From Subtercola endophyticus (lineage in GTDB: Bacteria > Actinomycetota > Actinomycetes > Actinomycetales > Microbacteriaceae): DNA of 64,000 nt. The position numbers and the translations under genes were made by a program. Positions 34,261 through 43,914 of this stretch are shown here, piece after piece. Each line of letters opens with the position of its first letter. The stretch's first letter is position 1. The DNA lies in NCBI RefSeq assembly GCF_021044565.1, contig NZ_CP087997.1:3100001-3164000 (forward strand), in the 5' to 3' direction. The notes beneath the pieces are model-generated. The model was not told the origin of the DNA. It saw only the letters and a program-made list of their open reading frames with translations, and ran no database searches.

Positions 34261-35077
34261 GGTCGCCCTCGACGATGACCTGGTACGGGCGTTCGAGCAG
34301 GCCGTCGGCGGGCCGAACATCCACGTGAGCTACGTCGTAGCCGGCCGCGTGCAGATAGTCGGCCATCTTGTAGTCGCTGCGTGAGTCGCCGACCGAACGC
34401 CAGACGTGCGGAACCTCGCCGTGTTCGACGAAGTAGCTGAGCGCGCGTTCAGCGCCACGGTCTTTGTCGAGAGTCACCGATTCGACATCTGACGAGATGA
34501 TCGTGGGGTCGATGCGATAGGGCACGTCGCCCGCGGCATTCGGTACCTCGCGATCACCGTATCGCGCACCGAGTCCGTGCTCGACCAGGGCGTCGAAGGC
34601 GGCCTCGTTGTAGAGCGGTTGCTGCTGCTGAAAGACCGCCGCGTCGACCTCGTGCCGCTGCTCCACCGACACCATCGCCCGTTTGGTGTTGTCGAAGAAC
34701 ATCGTCTCAGCGAATCGCTCGTCGACCACCCGGCGAATCTCGTCGGCGAAGTACTGCGGCAGGGCGACGGTGTTGTCGACCTCGACCGGCCCCGCACCCT
34801 GCGGCCCCATGGTGAACCAGACCGCGCCCTTTTCGCAGACCACGAACATCCGCCCGCCCGCGGCGAGCGCATCGGCGAGGCCCGCGGCCATCAGGGGCAC
34901 CACGACCTGCTCGCGCACGAAGGTGTCGCTGCGCCCGGTGATGAAGGCGATCGGCACGCCGGCGGCGACCAGCTTCACTAGGTCGCCCGGAATGCTCGGC
35001 TGCACGATCGATCGGGTCACCGGCGAGGCGATCGGACCGTCGATGTCGAGAAGAAGTCCGAGGGGCGCAATCGTCAT
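34199..35077 (-). CDS. HAD-superfamily phosphatase
   Basis: The 292-residue protein starts with the HAD motif GLLLDIDGPIA (Asp11, Asp13), then AFITGRSDTFVRE, a large cap (90-200) and motif IV RSVGDSRSDYKMADYL. Layout resembles Cof-type or sucrose/mannosyl-phosphate phosphatase-like HADs with a C2 cap. The substrate is unknown. It is convergent with and overlaps the mannosyltransferase gene by 62 bases; a link to mannosyl lipid metabolism is possible but only positional. Confidence 0.85.
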   Translation of the reverse strand: MTIAPLGLLLDIDGPIASPVTRSIVQPSIPGDLVKLVAAGVPIAFITGRSDTFVREQVVVPLMAAGLADALAAGGRMFVVCEKGAVWFTMGPQGAGPVEVDNTVALPQYFADEIRRVVDERFAETMFFDNTKRAMVSVEQRHEVDAAVFQQQQPLYNEAAFDALVEHGLGARYGDREVPNAAGDVPYRIDPTIISSDVESVTLDKDRGAERALSYFVEHGEVPHVWRSVGDSRSDYKMADYLHAAGYDVAHVDVRPADGLLERPYQVIVEGDLIHDEAGAAFLSYWVQKLGL

Positions 35078-35193
35078 GCCCCCATTCTCGCAGGCGCGTT
35101 CTGCCAGTCCTGACAGACGCGTGGCCCGTCATCACGCAAACGATCAGACTGCCGCGCTCACTGCGTCGACCATGACTCGAACGTCAACGCCGC

Positions 35194-36696
35194 TTAGCCG
35201 TCCACGCGGGGTAGATGGCCGTCGGAAGTGCCAGCCGGGCCTCCGGTCGGAATCGGCGAGGGCGGAGATGGCGTGGGCGTGGGCGTGGGAGCCTCGGCGA
35301 CATCGATCGTGAACCTGCATGTCGCAGCCGGGTCGACGGTGTTATCGGCCGACACCGTGAACGTGAAATGGCCCGCCTTCTGAGGCGTTCCAGACAACAC
35401 CCCGCTCGACGAGAGCACGAGCCCGGGCGGAAGGTCTGTGGCTGGGGCGCTGAAAGACGGTGTCGGCGTACCGCTCGCCGCGATCGTCACGCCGACGTAG
35501 GCGATACCAACACTTCCGGAGGGAAGCGGGCCGGCAGGAGTGGTGATCGTCGGGCTCGTCTCGTTCTGAAGCACCGACACTGTGCCAGCTTCGTGATTGG
35601 CTACGTATGCGCGACCGTTCGTCGGATCGGCAGCGACGCCCCAGGCCCCGTCTCCCGACGAGACATGAGGGATCACTGACGTCACCGAGGTGCCAGCACC
35701 AGAAGTGTCGATCACTGAGACGGTACTGGCGCCCCCAGACACGCCGAAACCGAAGTTCGTCACGTACGCTCGGTTGAGAACGGGATCGACTGCAATGCCG
35801 GTCGGGTCGTAGCCAATGCTTGCCGGGCCGTTGGGAATGACTTTCAGCACCGTGGTTCCCGAACTCGCCGTGTCGATGACCGAGACTGTACCGTCGACAT
35901 TGTTCGCCACATAGGCTCGATTGTGGCTCTCGTCGACGGCGACACCCCACGGTCCACGCCCGATGCTCTGAGCGCCGGCCGGGATGACGTTGATGACCGA
36001 CGCGCCCGCGCCAGACGTATCGATGACCGATACCGTGCCGTCGAGGTTATTGGTCACGTACGCACGACTGTGCACGGAGTCGATAGCGACACCGGCGGGG
36101 AAGCTCCCGATGCCGTTAGCCGCGTGTGGAATGACGGCAGTGACTGCGGTGCCGGCACCCGACGTGTCGATGACCGAGACTGTACCGTCGACGTTGTTGG
36201 TCACATAGGCACGACTGTGCGCCACGTCTACAGCGATGGCGTCTGCGCCCGCGCCGATACTCGTCGGCCCGTGGGCGATGACGGCGGTCACCGACGTTCC
36301 GTTACCTGTTGTGTCGATCACGGAGACGGTTCCGTCGGTGTAATTCGATACATACGCCCGGTTGTGCACACTGTCGATTGCGACCCCGGTAGGCGAGGTA
36401 CCGATGCTTGTCGCGCCAGACGGAATGACCGCGACGACAGCCCGGCCAGCCCCTCTGGTGTCGATCACGCTAACGGTGTTACTGAGGTAATTCGTCACGT
36501 ACGCGCGGCCGTGCGCCGAATCCACAGCGATAAATGACGAACCGCTGCCGATGCTCGTCGCACCATGCGCAATGACTCCCGCGACGACCGTGCGCGACGC
36601 AGCCTGAGCCGAACTGACCGCGCCGAACGCTATGAGTGCGATCACGCTTACGCCCGCCACGATCTGTGCACCGCGAGTCTTCTGAGAAACCTTCAT
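35194..36696 (-). CDS. Secreted seven-bladed YVTN beta-propeller protein with C-terminal Ig-like domain
   Basis: The 500-residue protein has a signal peptide (residues 1-31, KKTRG-like start then AQIVAGVSVIALIAFGAVSSAQA). Seven repeats of about 47 residues follow, each containing GVAIDSVHNRAYVSNYTDGTV and SVIDT with small variations, which makes a full seven-bladed propeller. An Ig-like putative domain (TTPAGPLPSGSVGIAYVGVT, LPPGLVLSSSGVLSGTPQKAG) and a Pro-rich tail close the protein. It acts outside the membrane, probably as a binding or adhesion protein; the ligand is unknown. Codon use is slightly less GC-rich than the neighbours. Confidence 0.9.
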   Translation of the reverse strand: MKVSQKTRGAQIVAGVSVIALIAFGAVSSAQAASRTVVAGVIAHGATSIGSGSSFIAVDSAHGRAYVTNYLSNTVSVIDTRGAGRAVVAVIPSGATSIGTSPTGVAIDSVHNRAYVSNYTDGTVSVIDTTGNGTSVTAVIAHGPTSIGAGADAIAVDVAHSRAYVTNNVDGTVSVIDTSGAGTAVTAVIPHAANGIGSFPAGVAIDSVHSRAYVTNNLDGTVSVIDTSGAGASVINVIPAGAQSIGRGPWGVAVDESHNRAYVANNVDGTVSVIDTASSGTTVLKVIPNGPASIGYDPTGIAVDPVLNRAYVTNFGFGVSGGASTVSVIDTSGAGTSVTSVIPHVSSGDGAWGVAADPTNGRAYVANHEAGTVSVLQNETSPTITTPAGPLPSGSVGIAYVGVTIAASGTPTPSFSAPATDLPPGLVLSSSGVLSGTPQKAGHFTFTVSADNTVDPAATCRFTIDVAEAPTPTPTPSPPSPIPTGGPAGTSDGHLPRVDG

Positions 36697-36754
36697 TGTC
36701 GAAGAATACTCGATATCTGTTCCGCGCGCCAATTGAGTAGTCGCACTGGATCTC

Positions 36755-37171
36755 TCAGGGGCGCCAGACCACGACTTCAGTGCGGCGCTGGGTGCGGGAG
36801 CCGCTGCGCAGCGAGACAGCGCCGCCCTCGGTGCCGGCCGCGAAGACCCGGCGACCGGGGCGGGTGAGAAGCTCGTCGGCGAGGGCGCTCTCGAGCTCGC
36901 GCACGCGGGTGGCGAGCTGCTGGTTGAGGTTCTCGAGGTCGAGAATGCGCCTGATGCCCTCCAGCGAGATGCCCTCGGCACCCAGCCGCGCTATCTCACG
37001 CAACTGCATCACGTCGCGCAACGAGTACCTTCGCGACTTGCCTGCGGTGCGCTTCGGAATCACGAGCCCGAGACGGTCGTACTGCCGCAGCGTCTGCGGG
37101 TGCATCTCGGCCAGCTCGGCAGCGACAGCAATGGCGAACAGGGGGGCCTCTTCATTCACGGGAATGCTCAT
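36755..37171 (-). CDS. hspR: Heat-shock repressor HspR (MerR family)
   Basis: The 138-residue DNA-binding protein has a MerR helix-turn-helix (LFAIAVAAELAEMHPQTLRQYDRLGLVIPKRT), wing KSRRYSLRDVMQLREIARL and dimer helix ISLEGIRRILDLENLNQQLATRVRELE. MHPQTLRQYDRLGLV is diagnostic for HspR. It binds HAIR sites (seen before clpB and dnaK) with DnaK as co-repressor in known actinobacteria. AGGAGGG precedes its ATG. It is the last gene of the dnaK operon. Confidence 0.95.
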   Translation of the reverse strand: MSIPVNEEAPLFAIAVAAELAEMHPQTLRQYDRLGLVIPKRTAGKSRRYSLRDVMQLREIARLGAEGISLEGIRRILDLENLNQQLATRVRELESALADELLTRPGRRVFAAGTEGGAVSLRSGSRTQRRTEVVVWRP

Positions 37172-37258
37172 GGTGCCCTCCTGTTCGCCCTTCGCCGGCT
37201 GGTTCGCCGGGTTCCGGATGCTCGGCGGTGCCAGCACGGCGACCGCCCTCGTCCATTT

Positions 37259-38263
37259 CTACTCGTGTGCTTTCGCGAGCAGTTCGGCCCGCGGATTCTC
37301 GTTCGGTTCGAGCGCGTGGAAGGCCTCGAGGGCCTCGCGCGCCTCATCTGACAGGTGCGACGGAACCGCGACCTGCACGACGGCGAGCAAGTCGCCCGTG
37401 CCCTTCGCTGTTTCGACGCCCCGGCCTTTGACGCGCAGAACGCGCCCACTGGGGGTGCCCGCGGCAACCCGCAGCTTCACGGGGTCGCCTCCCAGCGTCG
37501 GAACCTCGATGGTCGCACCGAGCGTCGCCTCGACGAACGTGACCGGCACGTTCACTCGCAGGTTGAGCCCGTCGCGCTCGAAGACCGGGTGCTTGCGCAC
37601 CGATACTGTTAGCACGATGTCGCCGGTCTCGCCGCCGTCGGGGCTCTTCTCGCCCTTGCCGCGCAGCTTGATCTTCTGCCCGTCGGAGACGCCGGCGGGA
37701 ATCTTCACCGTGATGGTGCCACCTTCAGACGTCTGCAGCTTGATGGTGTCGCCCTTGGTGGCGGTGACGAAGTCGACCGTCGTGCGGGCGCTGATGTCGC
37801 GCCCCCTGGTCGGCCCGCCGAAACCGCGAAAGCCGCCGCTGGGTTGTCCGAAGCCTTGGCTGCCGCCGAACATGCCGCCGAGCAGGTCGTCGTAACCGGC
37901 CTGCTGATACGAGTAGTTGGCGTTGCTCGCGCCGCCGCCCCGGGCTCCGCCACCACCGAACATGCCGCCGAAGACGTCTTCGAACCCGCCCGACTGGCCC
38001 TGGCCACCCGCCGTGAAGCGAGCACCAGAACCCATCGCGCGAATCTGGTCGTACTCTTTGCGCTGTTCGGGGTCGGAGAGAACCGAATTGGCCTCGCTGA
38101 TCTCCTTGAACTTCGCTTCGGCCGATGCGTCACCGGGGTTGGAGTCCGGGTGAAACTGCCGCGCCAGCTTTCGATACTGCTTCTTCAGGTCGGCCTCGGT
38201 GACGTCTTTCGACACCCCGAGCACCTTGTAGAAGTCTTTATCGAACCAATCCTGGCTAGCCAT
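37259..38263 (-). CDS. dnaJ: DnaJ co-chaperone, CbpA-type without zinc fingers
   Basis: The 334-residue protein has a J domain (residues 1-70) with HPD at 38-40, a Gly/Phe-rich linker (90-150, GGMFGGGGARGGG) and two C-terminal substrate-binding subdomains (SARTTVDFVTATKGDTIKL, IPAGVSDGQKIKLRGKG). The CxxCxGxG zinc-finger repeats of class I DnaJ are absent, so this is class II (CbpA/DnaJ1-type). It delivers clients to DnaK and stimulates its ATPase. It overlaps grpE by 8 bases. Confidence 0.95.
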   Translation of the reverse strand: MASQDWFDKDFYKVLGVSKDVTEADLKKQYRKLARQFHPDSNPGDASAEAKFKEISEANSVLSDPEQRKEYDQIRAMGSGARFTAGGQGQSGGFEDVFGGMFGGGGARGGGASNANYSYQQAGYDDLLGGMFGGSQGFGQPSGGFRGFGGPTRGRDISARTTVDFVTATKGDTIKLQTSEGGTITVKIPAGVSDGQKIKLRGKGEKSPDGGETGDIVLTVSVRKHPVFERDGLNLRVNVPVTFVEATLGATIEVPTLGGDPVKLRVAAGTPSGRVLRVKGRGVETAKGTGDLLAVVQVAVPSHLSDEAREALEAFHALEPNENPRAELLAKAHE

Positions 38264-38969
38264 TCGGCACCGCTACGACGACTTTGGCCGCACGGAGCAA
38301 TGACGACCCGAGGTAATACCCCGTCTCGACCACATCTGCCACGGTCTCGATCTGCACATCAGCGCTGGGCTGCTGAAAGATCGCCTCGTGGATCTGCGGG
38401 TCGAACATGTCGCCCTTGGCGCCGAACGGCGTCAGGCCGAAGCGTTCGACGCCGACCCGCAGCTTCGCCACGATGGAGACGAACGGACCCTCGGCGAGGT
38501 CGCCGTGCTTTTCGGCACGGTCGAAGTCGTCGAGAACCGGCAGCAGAACCTTGACCACTTCGCCGACCGTGCGCTCACGCTCGATCTCGCGGTTGGCCTC
38601 GGTGCGCTTACGGTAGTTCGCGTACTCGGCGGTCACCCGCTGCAAGTCGGCCAGACGCTCGGCAGCCAGGTCGGAGTCCTGGGTCTCACCGGCACTCACG
38701 GCCTCGAGAAAACTGAGGTCGTCGTCATTCAACTCGCCCTCGCCCACGGTCTCACCTTCTCCTGCTGCTTCGGAATAACCTTCGTCGTCGTCTTCGGCAG
38801 TGTGCGTCTCGACATCGGGGCCTTCGGCCTCGATGAACTCCGCGTCACTGACTGACTCACCCGTCACCGGGTCTGTTGCATCTGCACCAGACCCGGTCGG
38901 GTTCTGCAAGCCGTCAGACTCCTCGTCGCCGTGGTTGTTACCGCCATGCTTTGATTCGTCTTCGGCCAT
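38256..38969 (-). CDS. grpE: Nucleotide exchange factor GrpE
   Basis: The 237-residue protein has a long acidic low-complexity N-terminus (residues 1-105), then the GrpE coiled coil LQRVTAEYANYRKRTEANRE and the beta domain with LPVLDDFDRAEKHGD, MFDPQIHEAIFQQ and VVETGYYLGSSLLRAAKV. It exchanges ADP for ATP on DnaK. It starts 2 bases after dnaK and overlaps dnaJ by 8, indicating coupled translation. The acidic extension is longer than in E. coli, as usual in actinobacteria. Confidence 0.96.
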   Translation of the reverse strand: MAEDESKHGGNNHGDEESDGLQNPTGSGADATDPVTGESVSDAEFIEAEGPDVETHTAEDDDEGYSEAAGEGETVGEGELNDDDLSFLEAVSAGETQDSDLAAERLADLQRVTAEYANYRKRTEANREIERERTVGEVVKVLLPVLDDFDRAEKHGDLAEGPFVSIVAKLRVGVERFGLTPFGAKGDMFDPQIHEAIFQQPSADVQIETVADVVETGYYLGSSLLRAAKVVVAVPNG

Positions 38970-38971
38970 TG

Positions 38972-40840
<1,869 letters not shown>

Positions 40841-40918
40841 GTGCTTTACTCCTTCTTGGCCTGACGGCCGGCTAAAGATGCATCAGACTCAGGCGTTGTC
40901 AACCCGATGGGCCTAACG

Positions 40919-40938
40919 TTGAGTCTTATAGGCTCAAG
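40919..40938. promoter_or_regulatory. HAIR-like operator 1 upstream of dnaK
   Basis: TTGAGT (40919-40924), seven bases, then GCTCAAG (40932-40938) match the HAIR consensus except at the outer C and one inner A. The site is near 80 bases before the dnaK start and overlaps the likely -10 region of a promoter whose -35 TTGACA is at 40959-40964 on the minus strand. Confidence 0.85.
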
Positions 40939-40979
40939 TTTACTCGGGCATCCGCTGGTGTCAAGTCGAAATGCTAAAA

Positions 40980-41000
40980 CTTGAGTGTTATCGACTCAAC
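40980..41000. promoter_or_regulatory. HAIR-like operator 2 upstream of dnaK
   Basis: CTTGAGT (40980-40986), seven bases, then ACTCAAC (40994-41000) match the HAIR consensus except for the last base. It lies about 60 bases upstream of operator 1 and also close to the start of the divergent MFS gene. Confidence 0.85.
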
Positions 41001-41044
41001 TTTCAATACACCTCCGGTTTACCCCCCGCCGGTACTGTGTGCTC

Positions 41045-42376
41045 ATGACAGCAACGGCGGCAGAATCGGCTGAGCCCACCACCATCATTCCGCGTTCGCG
41101 CGTGCTCGCGTGGGGCCTGTGGGATTGGGGCAGCGCCGCCCTGAACGCAGTGGCGACCACGTTCGTCTTCACCGTGTACCTCACCGGCAACAGCACCAGC
41201 CACCCGTTCGGCGACGAGACCTTCGTGTCGGCACAACTCGGCTGGACGCTGGGAGTCGCCGGGCTGTTGGTTGCCCTCCTGGCACCCATCACCGGGCAGC
41301 GCTCCGACGCGTCGGGGCGGCGCAAGTTCTGGCTGGCGGTGAACAGCTACATCGTCGTGGTGATTCTCGCCCTGATGTTCTTCGTGCAGGCGTCGCCGAA
41401 CTACCTCTGGCTCGGCTTGCTGCTGCTGGCAGCCGGCACGCTGTTCTTCGAGTTCGCGCAGGTGAACTACAACGCGATGCTCTCGAGCGTTTCGACCCGG
41501 CGCACCATCGGCAAGGTCAGCGGCTTCGGCTGGTCGATGGGCTATTTCGGCGGCATCGTGCTGCTGCTGATCGTGTACTTCGGCTTCATCCACCCGGATG
41601 TCGGGCTGTTCGGTGTGACGAGCGCGAACGGGCTCTCGGTGCGGGTGTCGATGCTGATCGCGGCCATCTGGTTCGGCATCTTCGCGTTGCCGGTTCTGCT
41701 CGCGGTTCCCGAATATCACGCGCCCGCCGCGGTCGCGCGCAAAAAGGTCAGCTTCTTCGCCTCGTATGCCCGGCTCGGCCGCGACATCGCCCGGCTCTGG
41801 CGCGAGAGCCGGCAGACGCTCTACTTTCTGATCGCCAGCGCGGTGTTTCGGGATGGCCTCACCGGCGTCTTCACGTTCGGCGGCGTGCTGGCTGCCGGCA
41901 CCTTCGGCTTCTCGCCCTCCGAGGTGATCGTGTTCGCCATCGCGGCCAACGTCACCGCCGGCATCTCGACCGTGGTGGTCGGCCGGCTGGATGACCGGGT
42001 CGGCCCGAAGCCGGTGATCGTCGCCGCGCTGATCGGGCTGGTGATCTGCGGTCTGGCCGTGTTCTTCTTGCACGACGCCGGGCAGACCGCGTTCTGGATC
42101 TTCGGGCTCGCGCTGTGCCTGTTCGTCGGCCCCGCGCAGTCGGCTTCGCGGTCGTTCTTGGCCCGCATGATTCCGGCGGGCCGTGAGGGCGAGATCTTCG
42201 GCCTCTACGCGACCACCGGCAAGGCGGCCACGTTCCTCGCGCCGACCGCTTTCGCCATCTTCGTGTCGATCGGCGGCGCGCAGTATTGGGGCATCCTCGG
42301 CATCGTGCTGGTGATCGCCGTCGGGCTCGCCGTGCTCATTCCGGTTTCGGCGAAGGCGATCCGCATCAACTCGTGA
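41045..42376 (+). CDS. MFS transporter, UMF1 (Atg22-like) family
   Basis: The 443-residue protein has about 12 hydrophobic helices. It has the UMF1 pattern AWGLWDWGSAALNAVATTFVF, APITGQRSDASGRRKFWL and GKVSGFGWSMGYFGGIVLLL, then FGLYATTGKAATFLAPTAF. This family exports amino acids or unknown compounds. The ATG lies exactly six bases after TACTGT and lacks a ribosome site, so it is probably leaderless. The end overlaps the convergent crtEb stop by 11 bases. Confidence 0.9.
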   Translation: MTATAAESAEPTTIIPRSRVLAWGLWDWGSAALNAVATTFVFTVYLTGNSTSHPFGDETFVSAQLGWTLGVAGLLVALLAPITGQRSDASGRRKFWLAVNSYIVVVILALMFFVQASPNYLWLGLLLLAAGTLFFEFAQVNYNAMLSSVSTRRTIGKVSGFGWSMGYFGGIVLLLIVYFGFIHPDVGLFGVTSANGLSVRVSMLIAAIWFGIFALPVLLAVPEYHAPAAVARKKVSFFASYARLGRDIARLWRESRQTLYFLIASAVFRDGLTGVFTFGGVLAAGTFGFSPSEVIVFAIAANVTAGISTVVVGRLDDRVGPKPVIVAALIGLVICGLAVFFLHDAGQTAFWIFGLALCLFVGPAQSASRSFLARMIPAGREGEIFGLYATTGKAATFLAPTAFAIFVSIGGAQYWGILGIVLVIAVGLAVLIPVSAKAIRINS

Positions 42377-43232
42377 GCAGCCAGTACCAGATGAGCAAGA
42401 GGGTCACGACAAAACCCGTGATGAAGTTCAGGTAGAGAAAACGGCGCCATCCGCGGTTGGCGTGTTCGGCATCCGCATCGGTGATCGACCAGAACGGCAG
42501 CACGCTGGCGGCGTAGGGCAGCGCGAGTAGCCCGGCGATCGGGCCGGGCCAGGCGGTGAACAGCATGAGGATGCCCGCGAGAAGGTACGCGGCGAAGGCG
42601 AATCGCACGGTCATCCGGCCGCCGATGACCGTGGCGATGGAGGCGATGCCACCCTCACGGTCGGCCACGATGTCTTGCACAGCACCGAAGGCGTGGCTGG
42701 CCATGCCCCATAGAAAGTACCCCACGAGCAGGGCCCACAGTGCCGGGGTGAAGGTGGCGCCGGCGAGCACCAGGCCGTAGACGGCGGGGCTCACGAAGTG
42801 GGTGCTCGAGGTGAGCGAATCGACGAATGGGCGCTCTTTGAAGCGCAGTCGCGGGGCGCTGTAGGCGATGACGGCGAACACGCTGACGGCGAGCACCAGC
42901 CACGACAGCGGCGAGCCGACGATGACGAGGTAGACCAGAAACGGGATGTTCGTGGCGGCCGCCGCGATGAGAATGGGCCGGTGCAGGCGCTTGCTGAGCA
43001 CCGCACCCTCGACGCCGCCCTTGCGGGGGTTTCGCAGGTCTGACTCGTAGTCGAACACGTCGTTGATGCCGTACATGGCGAGGTTGTAGGGAATCAGAAA
43101 GTAGAGAGTGCCGAGAACGAAAGTGAGGTCGACCTCGCGGGTGGTGAGCAGGTAGCCGGCGGCGAACGGAAACGCCGTGTTCACCCACGACAGCGGCCGC
43201 GACGACAGCAGTACCTCGCCGAGCTTGCTCAT
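42366..43232 (-). CDS. crtEb: Lycopene elongase CrtEb (UbiA prenyltransferase)
   Basis: The 288-residue membrane prenyltransferase adds C5 units to lycopene to make flavuxanthin in C50-carotenoid synthesis. The first Asp motif is YGINDVFDYESDLRNPRKGG and the second DIVADREGGIAS, both typical of UbiA; about eight hydrophobic helices are seen. It is the last gene of the crt operon and overlaps crtYf by four bases (ATGA type). Confidence 0.93.
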   Translation of the reverse strand: MSKLGEVLLSSRPLSWVNTAFPFAAGYLLTTREVDLTFVLGTLYFLIPYNLAMYGINDVFDYESDLRNPRKGGVEGAVLSKRLHRPILIAAAATNIPFLVYLVIVGSPLSWLVLAVSVFAVIAYSAPRLRFKERPFVDSLTSSTHFVSPAVYGLVLAGATFTPALWALLVGYFLWGMASHAFGAVQDIVADREGGIASIATVIGGRMTVRFAFAAYLLAGILMLFTAWPGPIAGLLALPYAASVLPFWSITDADAEHANRGWRRFLYLNFITGFVVTLLLIWYWLLTS

Positions 43233-43546
43233 TTTCTCTCCCTGCGGCTGCCGTCGCGGGCGGGCAACAGCGCCCAGAGAGCGGGCAGCAGAAGCACCGC
43301 GCCCAACGCGTAGGCGAAGTCTTCGAGCGGGGCGACGCCGATGAAGACGCCCGAGATGAGGGCGCGGTTGTATCCCACCAGGCCGATCGAGATCATCACG
43401 TTGTCGAAGACGGCGGTGATGACGAGCAGGATGATCGCGGTGACCACGAGCGGCAGAATCCGTGGGCGACGGCGAACGATGCGGGCGACGACCGCCAGCA
43501 GAACGGCGGCGGCGAGAAAGAAGGCGTTCAGGCCCCAGTAGGTCAT
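43229..43546 (-). CDS. crtYf: Carotenoid epsilon-cyclase subunit CrtYf
   Basis: The 105-residue heterodimer subunit has three membrane helices. VFDNVMISIGLVGYNRALISGVFIGVAPLEDFAYALG is the signature region (the PLEDF motif is conserved). With CrtYe it cyclises the ends of flavuxanthin to give decaprenoxanthin. It overlaps both neighbours by four bases. Confidence 0.92.
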   Translation of the reverse strand: MTYWGLNAFFLAAAVLLAVVARIVRRRPRILPLVVTAIILLVITAVFDNVMISIGLVGYNRALISGVFIGVAPLEDFAYALGAVLLLPALWALLPARDGSRRERK

Positions 43547-43914
43547 GCGTCGCCGCCGGGGGTGCGCGAATTCGTGCCGGTGCTGGTGGTCGCGCCCGTT
43601 CGGCGGCTGCCGATCATGCGGCTCACCGCGGCGAACAGGTTCATCGTGAGGTAGCAGAGCAGGGTCAAGAAGAAGAGCTCTTCGAGCGGCAGCTCGTGGC
43701 CGACGAGGATGCCCGTCATGAACGAGGTCTCGCCGCGAAAGAAGATGCCCAGGCCGATGCCCGACACGTCCCAGGCGAGAAAAAACAGCACCCCGACCAC
43801 CAGCACGATGGCTGCCCGGCGAGCGTCGGCCCAGAAGAAGAGGCGAAACCGGCGGTCGAGCGCGACCATTCCGGTGAGCGCCACGAGCAGGCCGAGCAGG
43901 TAGAGCACGGCCAT
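43543..43914 (-). CDS. crtYe: Carotenoid epsilon-cyclase subunit CrtYe
   Basis: The 123-residue membrane subunit has three helices and the motif GHELPLEELFFLTLLCYL, homologous to the PLEDF region of CrtYf. AIVLVVGVLFFLAWDVSGIGL is the second helix. Start is at MAVLYLLGLL; a longer frame upstream is just read through the 3' end of crtI. ATG overlaps the crtI stop. Works as a heterodimer with CrtYf. Confidence 0.92.
   Translation of the reverse strand: MAVLYLLGLLVALTGMVALDRRFRLFFWADARRAAIVLVVGVLFFLAWDVSGIGLGIFFRGETSFMTGILVGHELPLEELFFLTLLCYLTMNLFAAVSRMIGSRRTGATTSTGTNSRTPGGDA

Noticed and set aside
32641..34320. Minus-strand open frame of about 559 codons
   Set aside because: Antisense to the mannosyltransferase; charged low-complexity composition with no domain.
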